Shown in pieces: positions 54,980 to 63,520 of a stretch of 64,000 nucleotides of DNA; position 1 is the stretch's first letter; each line of letters opens with the position of its first letter. Source of the DNA: an uncultured Kiloniellaceae bacterium (lineage in GTDB: Bacteria > Pseudomonadota > Alphaproteobacteria > Kiloniellales > Kiloniellaceae); contig CANMQP010000005.1 of assembly GCA_947500035.1 (NCBI GenBank), forward strand, positions 124,001 through 188,000, read 5' to 3'. The position numbers and the translations under genes are program-made. The notes under the pieces were generated by a model. That model was given only the letters and a program-made list of their open reading frames with translations, made no database searches and had not been told where the DNA came from.

Positions 54980-55699
54980 TTAAGTTTCGGCATCGGCGGG
55001 CTCCTCATCAGGAGGCGTTTCCGCCGTCTTGGTCTGTTGGACCGAGGAAATCTGGTCCAGAGGGATGACGACCTTGCCGATTGCGAGCAGGAGTGTGCCG
55101 TTGTCGGATTCCACGCCGGTCACTTCCCCGACGATGCCCTGCGTGGTCTGGACGGCGTCGCCGTCGGCGTCCTTCGCAACGACCAGGAAGCCGTAAACGC
55201 CATCCTTCATGTCCTTGCCCTCGGTGTTCTTGCCGTCCCAGGTCACCTCATGGGTGCCGCCGGAAGTCTCGCCTTCGAGGATCCGAACCGTGTTGCCGTC
55301 TTCATCGATGATCCTGATCTCGGTGTTGTCCGCGTTGCCCCCGAGGCTGTATTTGATGTGGGCGCCGTTTTCATCCAGGTTCAGCGCCAGGCTGTTGGCG
55401 GTCACGGTCTTGCCGATGTAGGAGACCACCGAATTCAACTGATTGCTGTTTTGCAGCTGGATCAGGCTGTCCAGTTTGTTGTTGGTCAGAACCGCTTGTT
55501 CGGCGCCGGTGAACTCGACCAACTGAGAGGTGAATTCATTGGATTCCATCGGCGAGAGTGGATCCTGGTTTTTGAGCTGTTCGGTCAGCAGCACAAGGAA
55601 GTTGTCGAAGGTCTCCGCGAGCGACTGGGCGCCGGCGATGCCGGTGCTGCCGCCGGAGGTATCGACGTAGTTTACGCCGTTAACGGGATCTGGAGTCAT
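54980..55699 (-). CDS. flgD: Flagellar hook assembly cap protein FlgD
   Basis: A 239-aa protein with the FlgD N-terminal core FLVLLTEQLKNQDPLSPMES plus NEFTSQLVEFTGAEQ, and the FlgD Ig-like/Tudor domain with TWDGKNTEGKDMKDGVYGF. It caps the growing hook. AGGAGACC precedes the ATG. The acidic C-terminal tail is not conserved. Confidence 0.92.
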   Translation of the reverse strand: MTPDPVNGVNYVDTSGGSTGIAGAQSLAETFDNFLVLLTEQLKNQDPLSPMESNEFTSQLVEFTGAEQAVLTNNKLDSLIQLQNSNQLNSVVSYIGKTVTANSLALNLDENGAHIKYSLGGNADNTEIRIIDEDGNTVRILEGETSGGTHEVTWDGKNTEGKDMKDGVYGFLVVAKDADGDAVQTTQGIVGEVTGVESDNGTLLLAIGKVVIPLDQISSVQQTKTAETPPDEEPADAET

Positions 55700-55725
55700 C
55701 GTCCTGGTCTCCTTGTTCGCTGCCG

Positions 55726-57339
55726 TTAGACAGAAATATCGAGCGTGCCGTCGTGAGACGATCTGCTGTTTGCTTCACTCGCGGCGGCCGGGTCGTCGGC
55801 GGCAGAGTCATCACCCTGGTCTCCTGATCCCGATCCCGCGTTCGCGGCCGTGTCGAATTCGTTCGCATGATTGTTGCCTTCACCGCGCAGGCTGAAGTTC
55901 AGGCTGCCGCTATCGGCCTGAAGGCCTGCGTTCTGCAGGGCCCGTTCCAGGCCTCTGGCATCTTTCTGAAGCATGTCGAGCGTCTCGGATTTCTCCACGG
56001 CGATGCTCGCCCGAAGGGTGCCGTCGTCGGAGATCTCCATCTTCACGTCGATTTTTCCGAGTTCCGCCGGATTGAGTTTGATCGTGATCGAGTCCTTGCC
56101 GGCGGCGACCCCTTTGCGGATCTCTACAGCGACCTGGTCGGTCGGGGTGGCTGCGCCTGCCGAAGCGTTCCCCGAGGCCGCGGCACCGGCCCCGGTCGCG
56201 TTCGCCGTCTGCGTGACGCCGCCGACCGGTGTCAGGCTGGTGAAGGCCGGGGTGCCCGTGCTGCTCGCGGCCTGCGGCGCACTCACACCTGTCAGGGCGT
56301 CAAGAGGCGCGGCAGAGGGGGCGGTGGGTGCCGTCTGGGCGCTCTGGGCTGCCGCCGGGTTTACTGCGGCGTTCGAGGCAGCCTGGCCTGCGTTGGCTTG
56401 AGCAGCGGGATTGCCCGCTTGCTGATGCTTCGCGGCTTGTGCAGCGGCGTTCGCCGGTTTCGCTTCTGCCGCGGCCTCAGGCTTTCCATCCACTTGGGCT
56501 GTTACCGCGGCATTGCCCGCAGCTGTCTGCCCCGCCGGCGCGCCGGTTTTGGGGTCGACGGACTGCAGGGTGATGACTGCCGAGCCGCTGGTCAGGGCCG
56601 TGTTTGACTGTGATACCAATGCGTTATTGGAGACACTGGCGGTCGCCGCAGTGCTTTTTGAGGGATTTCCCCTGGCAGCCTGGTTCTGATTGGCTGCGTT
56701 GCCGTTGGCTGCCTGCTGAGCTGCGGCTGTGGTGTTGGCCGCTGTCGCGGCGGCTGCCTGCGGACTTGCCGTGTTGTTGCCCGCGGCTGCGGTGGATGAC
56801 GCGGGTCCTGCCGGAGTGCTCGTGTTCGCGGCCCCTGCGGTGGCAGCGTTCCCAGCCGCTGGAGCTTCTGCACCGGTGGCTACGGTTCCTGCCGCTGGTG
56901 TTTCATCGCCCGGAGCAGCTTTGGCGCTTTCGTCCGGCTGAACGGCAGCATTATTGCTCTCTGTAGCGCTTGCTTCGTGCGTTTCATCCTCGGTTTCGCT
57001 CACCTCGGCTTCATTATCCGAAGCGTCTACGCTCAGATCCTCTTCCTCGTCCCAGTGACTGTAATCGTCATCCAGGCTTTCCGATCGTTCGGCCGGGTCC
57101 GCTTCATCGACGCGTTCTTCTGCACGGTTTGTCTTGTAGTCACGGTCTTTGTCGTAACCGCGGTCGTTGTCAGACTGCTCCGACCGCAAAGCGTTACTTG
57201 CTTCGTACCTGCTCTGGTTCTTGGCCAGGAAGGAATCGAACGACAGGCCAGCCGCCGCGTTGGCCGCGGATGGCGGGGCGGTGCGTGGCCCGGCCGGATT
57301 GCCGGAGGATGTCGCTGGGTCGAATAGAATCGAACTCAT
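55726..57339 (-). CDS. fliK: Flagellar hook-length control protein FliK
   Basis: A 537-aa protein with a very Ala/Asn/Gln/Thr-rich, low-complexity middle (residues about 120-370) and a C-terminal Flg_hook domain (residues about 400-490). The domain has ITIKLNPAELGKIDVKMEI, GTLRASIAVEKSETLDML and LERALQNAGLQ. FliK measures hook length and switches export specificity. It lies 26 bases upstream of flgD in the usual order. Confidence 0.9.
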   Translation of the reverse strand: MSSILFDPATSSGNPAGPRTAPPSAANAAAGLSFDSFLAKNQSRYEASNALRSEQSDNDRGYDKDRDYKTNRAEERVDEADPAERSESLDDDYSHWDEEEDLSVDASDNEAEVSETEDETHEASATESNNAAVQPDESAKAAPGDETPAAGTVATGAEAPAAGNAATAGAANTSTPAGPASSTAAAGNNTASPQAAAATAANTTAAAQQAANGNAANQNQAARGNPSKSTAATASVSNNALVSQSNTALTSGSAVITLQSVDPKTGAPAGQTAAGNAAVTAQVDGKPEAAAEAKPANAAAQAAKHQQAGNPAAQANAGQAASNAAVNPAAAQSAQTAPTAPSAAPLDALTGVSAPQAASSTGTPAFTSLTPVGGVTQTANATGAGAAASGNASAGAATPTDQVAVEIRKGVAAGKDSITIKLNPAELGKIDVKMEISDDGTLRASIAVEKSETLDMLQKDARGLERALQNAGLQADSGSLNFSLRGEGNNHANEFDTAANAGSGSGDQGDDSAADDPAAASEANSRSSHDGTLDISV

Positions 57340-57397
57340 TGCTGTGCTCTGCTCTTTTACGTTTGCTCTTTAAGGTCTTGGGTGCACGGGGCCAGCG

Positions 57398-57871
57398 TTA
57401 CGCAGGACTGACCTCAGACCTGATCACCTCAGACCGTTCCGAACTGGCCTTTACACCGGAAATGATCTTCTGCACGGGCGCCACAGGTTCCTCTTCGCCG
57501 GCCTCGCGCCGGTCCAGGCCGTCCCAGGCATCCCGCAGGGGCTTGAGGAGATCGATCGATTCCCTGGCAAGCATTGCTGGATCGCTGTCGAAGGAGATCC
57601 GGCCAAGCTTGGCGAGCACATCGTGGTAGATGCGTCCCAGATTCACCGCGAGCTCGCCGCCATTGGTCTGGTCGATCATGGTGTAGAGGGCTGTAACGGC
57701 CTGCATGGCCGCCGCGGTTTCATTGAAGCGCTCCTCGATCTTATGCGCGCCGATAGCCTCGATCGCAGCCAGAAGGGCCGTGATTGCTTCGTCGTGCAGT
57801 TCGACCATGGCGCGGCCGGGGCGGGATTCCATCATCTCGCCATAGTTTGTATGAGCAGCAGGTAGTGCCAT
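57398..57871 (-). CDS. fliS: Flagellin export chaperone FliS
   Basis: A 157-aa helical protein with the FliS pattern AMVELHDEAITALLAAIEAIGAHKIEERF split over two helices, then ALYTMIDQTNGGELAVNL and RIYHDVLAKL. FliS keeps flagellin from polymerising before export. The ATG at 57871 follows GGAG; the frame runs to 57988. FliD and flagellin genes are not in the window. It leads a probable operon fliS-fliK-flgD-flgE. Confidence 0.8.
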   Translation of the reverse strand: MALPAAHTNYGEMMESRPGRAMVELHDEAITALLAAIEAIGAHKIEERFNETAAAMQAVTALYTMIDQTNGGELAVNLGRIYHDVLAKLGRISFDSDPAMLARESIDLLKPLRDAWDGLDRREAGEEEPVAPVQKIISGVKASSERSEVIRSEVSPA

Positions 57872-57993
57872 TGCTTTACTCCATTCTTGTGTCGGACCTG
57901 CCGATAGGATCTGCAGGGTCCTCCGATACCTCCTCGTATGCTCCCGGCGAAGTACTGCGCCGATACAGGGACGGATTGGTTCGGCCAAGTCTC

Positions 57994-58010
57994 TGCAAAG
58001 GGCGGGCCAA
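57994..58010 (-). promoter_or_regulatory. Sigma-54 promoter upstream of fliS
   Basis: On the minus strand TTGGCCCGCCCTTTGCA has GG and GC ten bases apart, matching the sigma-54 -24/-12 consensus TGGCACG-N4-TTGCA. The predicted start of transcription is about 112 bases before the fliS ATG. FlbD, a sigma-54 activator, is encoded in this window. Confidence 0.75.
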
Positions 58011-58074
58011 GTTTCGGGAAAAATATAACCTATTGTATTTTATACATAATTTATATTTTGAGCTGTGAGAACCC

Positions 58075-58105
58075 GCGCAGCTAGGCGGACTTTTCCTAGC
58101 TGCGC
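58075..58105. repeat. 11-bp perfect inverted repeat
   Basis: GCGCAGCTAGG (58075-58085) and CCTAGCTGCGC (58095-58105) flank a CGGACTTTT loop. It lies 210 bases before the glycosyltransferase start and 65 bases upstream of the fliS sigma-54 element. It could be an activator-binding site (for example for FlbD) or an attenuator in the glycosyltransferase leader. There is no T-run. Confidence 0.65.
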
Positions 58106-58314
58106 CTGACCTCGGGGTAAAAATTTCCGCGAGGGACTGGGCAGACGGAACTTCTCCGGCGCTGGTCCCGAAAGAGAGTCGAAACAACAGGATGCGGGCC
58201 ACAACCTGCTCCCGGTAAAGCGTTCGTTAACTCTGTTTGGTCAAACTCTGTTCACTATCATTGCGGGGATAGCGGCGGCATTTAGCTCTGGCCGCTTCTT
58301 CGCGCGAGCGCATA

Positions 58315-60780
58315 ATGACGGTTAAAGAGGGCTTGATGGCCGGAAAATTTCAGGGTGCAGCGGCCGTGCCGCCGGCAGGTGGCAATGGAACCCCCGCGCG
58401 CGGGGACTTGGCCAGGCAATCTATCGAACTGGCCTTCGATCACCATCAGGCGGGCCGGATCCGTGAGGCCGAAAGTCTCTATCAGCAGGCCCTCGCGATT
58501 TCTCCCGGTCAGATCGACGCCCTGTATTATCTGGGGGTCCTTTACCTTCAGAACGGCGTGAACGATGCTGCCGAGGGGTATCTTACCAAAGCTCTGCGGA
58601 AACAGCCGAAGTTCGCCGAGGGGCACTTCAATCTTGGTGTGGCTCTGCAGGGGCAGAGCAAACTGAAGGAAGCGGCCAAAGCTTATAGTCAAGCGATCAA
58701 AGGCGATAAAAACTTCGTCTCAGCCCAGCTCAACCTGGGCAATGTCTATATGGACTTGAAACAGTATGACCGGGCGGCGTCGGTCTTCAGGAAGTTGATC
58801 AGACTCTCTCCCAAGTCGGAGCAGGCACATCTGAACCTGGGACGTGCGTCGAGCCTCAAGGGCGATAAGGATACGGCAATGACCGCGTATCGTAACGCTC
58901 TGGAGCTAAATCCCGGTTACGCGGATGCCCATTTGAACATTGGCGCAATCCTGTTGGAGCGTAATGAAAACCAGGACGCGAAAAAGTACTTCGAACAGGC
59001 GCTGAGCTTCGATCCGCAAAATGCGGAAGCTTACAATAATATGGGCATCGCGTGGAAACGCGACGGCTACGTCGATCACGCATTCAGCTGTTTTGCCAGG
59101 GCATCGGAAATCAAGCCCGATTTCGCCGATGCCCGCAACAACATCGGCGCGGCGCTCTATGCCTTTGGGGACAATGAAACGGCCGAGGCCGAAGTACGCA
59201 AAGGTATCGAGCTGTCTCCGGACTCACCCGCGGCCTATTGTATTCTCGGTAAGATTCTCAGAGGGCGGCACGCGTATCGCGAATCGGTCGAAGCCCTGAA
59301 CAAGGCTATCAAGCTGGCGCCCGACCTTCCCGATGCCTACCGGGAAATGGGTTTGACGCTCTCGGATAGCAACCAGCTGGACGCCGCCATGCGGGCTTAC
59401 CGCTTGGGGATCGGGTGTGACCCCAAAGACGGCATTGCGTACAATAACCTGGGAATGTGTCACGTCTTGCGCGGCGAGCTCGATGAGGCACTCGAGTGTT
59501 TCGAGTCCGCGATCGAGGCGATTCCGACATTCAGTCTGGCGCACTCCAACAAGCTCTTTTCGCTGAACTACATTCCCAGCATTCCCCACAAAGAACTCGT
59601 TCGGGAGCATTTCGCCTTCGGTGAAATGTGGGACAAACCCTATGATGAAAACAGCTTTACGAACACGCCTGATCCCGACCGAAAACTGAAAATCGGATAT
59701 GTGTCTCCTGACTTCCGAAAACACGTGGTTCTCACCTTCATCGAGGAGATGCTCAAGCACCACGACCGTGATGAATTCGAACTCTATGCCTATGCGGAAG
59801 TCTTCAACTCGGATGCGGAGACCGAACGGGTTAAAGGCTACTTCGATCACTGGCGCTATACGATTGAGCGCAACTCCCTCGAAGTCGCACAGCAGATCCG
59901 TGACGACGGCATTGACGTTCTGGTCGATCTGGCCGGCCATACGGGCAACAACCGTTTGCCGGTTTTTGCCGTGAAGCCCGCGCCCGTTCAAGTGAGCTGG
60001 ATCGGATATCCGAACACCACGGGCTTGAAGAATATGGACTATATCCTGATGACGTCCCACTTCCTGCCCGAGGGCGGGGAGGCGGATTTCAGCGAGGAAG
60101 TCTATAATCTCCCGCGCGTTCCGATTACCTACAGACAGCCGCCGGTGCGCCCCGATATTGGCCGTTCTCCCTTCGAAACCAAAGGCCACGTCACCTTCGG
60201 GTGCTTCAACAATGTGATTAAGACCGGCCCTGCGGCCATGGACGCCTGGAGCGAGATCCTGAAGGCCGTTCCCGACGCCAGGCTCATGCTCAAGGCGCAT
60301 GCCTTCCGCAACGAAGCGACCGTCAACGCCAGCAAGGCGGCGTTCGAAAAGCGGGGGATCGATCCGGAGCGGATTATCTGTGAGGGGCCGTCGGAACACA
60401 GTGAATACCTGAAACGCTACAGCGAAATCGATCTGGCACTGGATCCCTTCCCTTACAACGGCGGCACGACGACCTTGGATACGCTCTTCATGGGGGTCCC
60501 CATGTTGTCGCTCGAGGGCTCGAGCTGGGTCGCCCGAATTGGCTCTGGGCTGTTGCGTATCGTCGGTGAAGAGAGCCTGATCGCGACTTCGGTCGAGGAC
60601 TACGTGGCAAAAGCGGTGGAGCTTGCGCAGAACCCGGAGCGGCTTCAGGCTATGCGCGACAGTCTCCACGACCGCTTTATGGCGTCGGGGATTACGGATC
60701 ACGAGGCACAGACACGCGATGTCGAAGTTGCCTACCGCGATATGTGGAGGCGTTGGTGCGCCTCGCGGCCGCGCGGCTAA
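58315..60780 (+). CDS. TPR-GT41 O-linked glycosyltransferase (SPINDLY/OGT-like)
   Basis: An 821-aa protein with about eleven tetratricopeptide repeats (residues about 35-420), each with the A..Y..A....P pattern, followed by a GT41-type glycosyltransferase (about 450-800). The catalytic part has GYVSPDFRKHVV, DLAGHTGNNRL, GYPNTTGL, FGCFNN and DPFPYNGGTTTLDTLFMGVP. It should transfer a sugar to Ser/Thr of a protein recognised by the repeats. Lying against fliS, it resembles the FlmG idea of Caulobacter, a TPR-GT41 flagellin glycosyltransferase. ATG 58336 with GAGGG before it is an alternative start. Confidence 0.88.
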   Translation: MTVKEGLMAGKFQGAAAVPPAGGNGTPARGDLARQSIELAFDHHQAGRIREAESLYQQALAISPGQIDALYYLGVLYLQNGVNDAAEGYLTKALRKQPKFAEGHFNLGVALQGQSKLKEAAKAYSQAIKGDKNFVSAQLNLGNVYMDLKQYDRAASVFRKLIRLSPKSEQAHLNLGRASSLKGDKDTAMTAYRNALELNPGYADAHLNIGAILLERNENQDAKKYFEQALSFDPQNAEAYNNMGIAWKRDGYVDHAFSCFARASEIKPDFADARNNIGAALYAFGDNETAEAEVRKGIELSPDSPAAYCILGKILRGRHAYRESVEALNKAIKLAPDLPDAYREMGLTLSDSNQLDAAMRAYRLGIGCDPKDGIAYNNLGMCHVLRGELDEALECFESAIEAIPTFSLAHSNKLFSLNYIPSIPHKELVREHFAFGEMWDKPYDENSFTNTPDPDRKLKIGYVSPDFRKHVVLTFIEEMLKHHDRDEFELYAYAEVFNSDAETERVKGYFDHWRYTIERNSLEVAQQIRDDGIDVLVDLAGHTGNNRLPVFAVKPAPVQVSWIGYPNTTGLKNMDYILMTSHFLPEGGEADFSEEVYNLPRVPITYRQPPVRPDIGRSPFETKGHVTFGCFNNVIKTGPAAMDAWSEILKAVPDARLMLKAHAFRNEATVNASKAAFEKRGIDPERIICEGPSEHSEYLKRYSEIDLALDPFPYNGGTTTLDTLFMGVPMLSLEGSSWVARIGSGLLRIVGEESLIATSVEDYVAKAVELAQNPERLQAMRDSLHDRFMASGITDHEAQTRDVEVAYRDMWRRWCASRPRG

Positions 60781-60845
60781 AGGCGCTCGGTCGATTGCTA
60801 ACTGTGCTGTGAGAGCCTTTTGACCAGTCGATTCAAGAGTTCGTT

Positions 60846-61547
60846 GTGACCAAAATCGCGATTATGCAACCCTATTTCTGCCCCTACATCGGCTACTTTC
60901 AGCTGATTAGGGCGGCTGATGTCTTCGTGATCTACGACAACATCGAATACACCAAGAAGGGCTGGATCAATCGGAACCGGTTTCTGGCAAGGGGTGAGGC
61001 CGCGACCTTCTCTATCCCGATCAAAAAGGACTCCGATCATCTCGATGTAAGAGAGCGCTTCGTGGCAGACGATTTCAAGCCGCAAAAGCTTCTGAACCAG
61101 ATGAGGGGCGCATACGGCAAAGCGCCATTCTTCGCCGAGACCTTTCCGCTTCTGGAACGCCTCGTTCTAAATCAGGAGCGTAACCTCTTCGCTTTTATCC
61201 ATCATTCGGTCGCGGAGATTTGTGAAGCCCTCGAGATCGGAACCAGGATCGTCAGGTCTTCGGACGTTCAGATCGATCACAGCTTAACCAGCCAGGATAA
61301 GGTCGTTGCGATCTGTCAGGCCCTTGAGGCTGAAACCTACGTAAACCCGATCGGTGGTCAGGAGCTTTATGCGAAAGATGCTTTCCGGGAACAGGGGCTT
61401 GAACTCCGTTTTTTGCAGAGCGGTGAGATTGTCTATCCGCAGTTCGATGACGATTTCGTCGCCTTCCTCTCGATTGTCGATGTGATGATGTTCAACGACC
61501 GCAAGACCATCACGGAAGACTTTCTTCAACGTTATCAGCTTCAATGA
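60846..61547 (+). CDS. WbqC family protein
   Basis: A 233-aa protein starting at GTG 60846 with the WbqC signature KIAIMQPYFCPYIGYFQL, then YDNIEYTKKGWINRNR, and late NPIGGQELY and DDFVAFLSIVDVMMFN. WbqC proteins occur in O-antigen and flagellar glycan clusters, and the enzymatic role is not settled; an acyl or aminoacyl transfer to nucleotide amino sugars has been suggested. It lies 65 bases after the glycosyltransferase gene. Confidence 0.85.
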   Translation: MTKIAIMQPYFCPYIGYFQLIRAADVFVIYDNIEYTKKGWINRNRFLARGEAATFSIPIKKDSDHLDVRERFVADDFKPQKLLNQMRGAYGKAPFFAETFPLLERLVLNQERNLFAFIHHSVAEICEALEIGTRIVRSSDVQIDHSLTSQDKVVAICQALEAETYVNPIGGQELYAKDAFREQGLELRFLQSGEIVYPQFDDDFVAFLSIVDVMMFNDRKTITEDFLQRYQLQ

Positions 61548-61577
61548 CTGAGCAGCCCGGCTAGAAAAGATTTTTTT

Positions 61578-62564
61578 ATGTTCGAGTGGCAAAAGCACGG
61601 TCGTGTGTTCGATCCGACCCAGGTAAAAGACAGAGACTGGCTGCAGGCCTTTGCTCAGGGGCCGGCGACCCTCGTCTTCGATGACTTCGTGCGGGTGTAC
61701 TTCTCTTGCCGGCCTGGGCCCGACGCACAGGGCCAATATGTCAGCTATTCCTCCTACGTAGATCTCGATCGGCGCAACCTGCGCTCCATCCTTGACGTCG
61801 GCCGGAACCCAATTCTGCCGCTCGGCGGGAAGGGATGTTTCGATGAGTTCGGCACCTACCCGGTTTCGGTGGTCCGCGATGGTTCGGACATTCTGGCTTA
61901 CTACGGCGGCTGGACCCGCTGTGAATCGGTGCCCTTCAATGTTGCCATCGGCATGGCGCGCAGCCGGGATAACGGCGTTTCCTTTACCAGATGCGGTCCG
62001 GGACCGGTGCTGCCTTACAGCGAGAACGAACCTTTTGTGCTGAGCGGTCCGAAAATCAGACGCTTCGGGGACCGGCTCTATCTTTTCTATATCGCGGGAC
62101 GGAAATGGATCCTGGCCGACGGGCGGGCCGAGCCGGTCTACAAGATCCGCATGGCACAGTCGGACGACGGCGTGACCTGGCAAAAGCTGGACCGGGACCT
62201 GATCGAGAGCCGTATCGAGGAAGACGAGGCGCAGGCCAGTCCGGACGTCTTCTTTCGGAACGGCCGCTATCACATGTTCTTCTGCTACCGCTACAGCATC
62301 GGCTACCGGGGCAAGGAGAAGGGGTACCGTATCGGCTACGCCCATTCCACGGATATGGAAAACTGGGTCCGGGACGACGCGAAGGCCGGGCTGGAGGTAT
62401 CGGAGTCAGGGTGGGATTCGGAAATGGTCAGCTACCCGCATGTCTTCGAGCTGGATGGCAAGACTTACATGTTCTATCTGGGTAACGGAGTCGGGAAGCT
62501 GGGGTTCGGCCTGGCCGAGCTGCAAGGGGCTTTGGATGCGCCGAACGTGGGTGACGCAGAATGA
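61578..62564 (+). CDS. Five-bladed beta-propeller glycosidase-like protein (copy 1)
   Basis: A 328-aa soluble protein with repeated blades such as LVFDDFVRVYFSCR, GWTRCESV, RLYLFYIAG, YHMFFCYRYS and SGWDSEMVSYPHVFE. The pattern suggests a GH43/GH32/GH130-type propeller, where acidic residues line the centre. There is no signal peptide, so it acts in the cytoplasm, perhaps on a nucleotide-sugar or glycan intermediate rather than as a secreted hydrolase. It is a tandem paralogue of the next gene and overlaps it by four bases. Confidence 0.7.
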   Translation: MFEWQKHGRVFDPTQVKDRDWLQAFAQGPATLVFDDFVRVYFSCRPGPDAQGQYVSYSSYVDLDRRNLRSILDVGRNPILPLGGKGCFDEFGTYPVSVVRDGSDILAYYGGWTRCESVPFNVAIGMARSRDNGVSFTRCGPGPVLPYSENEPFVLSGPKIRRFGDRLYLFYIAGRKWILADGRAEPVYKIRMAQSDDGVTWQKLDRDLIESRIEEDEAQASPDVFFRNGRYHMFFCYRYSIGYRGKEKGYRIGYAHSTDMENWVRDDAKAGLEVSESGWDSEMVSYPHVFELDGKTYMFYLGNGVGKLGFGLAELQGALDAPNVGDAE

Positions 62565-63520
62565 AGTGGCGCAAAATCGGTCAGATTTTCGATCCGCGGG
62601 AGCACACGCTGCCGGAAGGCTGTGTCGCGTTCGCACAGTCGCCGCAAACGCTGGTCTTCGACGATTTTGTACGGGTCTACTTTTCGACGCGCCAGAGGGA
62701 CGAAGCAACCGGGAAGTTCCTGAGCCACGTTGCCTTCGTTGACTTCGACAAGGATTTCGGCGCGATCCGGGGCGTTTCCGCCAAAAAGGTCCTGCCCTTG
62801 GGCGCACTCGGGAGTTTCGACGAGCACGGCGTCTTCCCCTTTAATCCCTTGCGCCATGAAGGCCGGGTGATGGCCTATACCTGCGGTTGGAGCCGGCGGG
62901 TGTCAGTCTCCGTCGAAACCGGGGTCGGACTGGTGTTCAGCGACGATGACGGCGAGACCTTCACCCGCAGGGGCCTGGGCGGGCCCATTCTGGGGGCCTC
63001 CCTGCGCGAGCCTTTTCTGGTCGGCGACGCCTTCGTCCGGGTTTTCGAGGGCAGGTTTCATATGTGGTACATGTTCGGAACTGATTGGAAGCACTTCGAG
63101 GGCGCTGAGCTGCCGGAGCGTACTTACAAGATCGGTCACGCCGTTTCAGCAGACGGCGTGCAGTGGCGAAAGCGCGAGGGGGAGGCGATCATTCCCGATC
63201 GGCTGGCGAGTGACGAAAGCCAGGCGTTGCCGAGCGTGATCGAGCTCGGTGGCCGCTATCACATGTACTTCTGTTACCGGCATTCATCAGACTTCCGCAA
63301 GAACGCCGCGCGCGGTTACAGGATCGGCCATGCATCTTCGGAGGATCTGCAAAACTGGATCAGGGACGACGAGGACCTGGGCATCGATCTTTCGCAAAGC
63401 GGCTGGGACTCGGAAATGATGTGCTACCCCCATGTCTTCGCCTGCAACGATCGGACTTACATGCTCTACAACGGTAACGCATTCGGGCGCGATGGCTTCG
63501 GTCTCGCGGTGCTGGAATGA
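62561..63520 (+). CDS. Five-bladed beta-propeller glycosidase-like protein (copy 2)
   Basis: A 319-aa protein clearly related to the gene before it: LVFDDFVRVYFSTR, GSFDEHGVFP, YHMYFCYRHS, YRIGHASSEDLQNW and SGWDSEMMCYPHVF match copy 1 almost position for position. It lacks a signal peptide. The two copies differ in the blade 3 loops and probably bind different ligands or act as a pair. It overlaps the following acetyltransferase gene by ATGA. Confidence 0.7.
   Translation: MKWRKIGQIFDPREHTLPEGCVAFAQSPQTLVFDDFVRVYFSTRQRDEATGKFLSHVAFVDFDKDFGAIRGVSAKKVLPLGALGSFDEHGVFPFNPLRHEGRVMAYTCGWSRRVSVSVETGVGLVFSDDDGETFTRRGLGGPILGASLREPFLVGDAFVRVFEGRFHMWYMFGTDWKHFEGAELPERTYKIGHAVSADGVQWRKREGEAIIPDRLASDESQALPSVIELGGRYHMYFCYRHSSDFRKNAARGYRIGHASSEDLQNWIRDDEDLGIDLSQSGWDSEMMCYPHVFACNDRTYMLYNGNAFGRDGFGLAVLE

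Larger units (their letters stand above)
57872..58314. promoter_or_regulatory. Divergent region between fliS and the glycosyltransferase gene
   Basis: This 443-base region contains the sigma-54 promoter match for fliS (57994-58010), an A+T-rich patch (58020-58065) and a strong 11-bp hairpin (58075-58105). No gene was found. It likely drives both directions. Confidence 0.6.
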
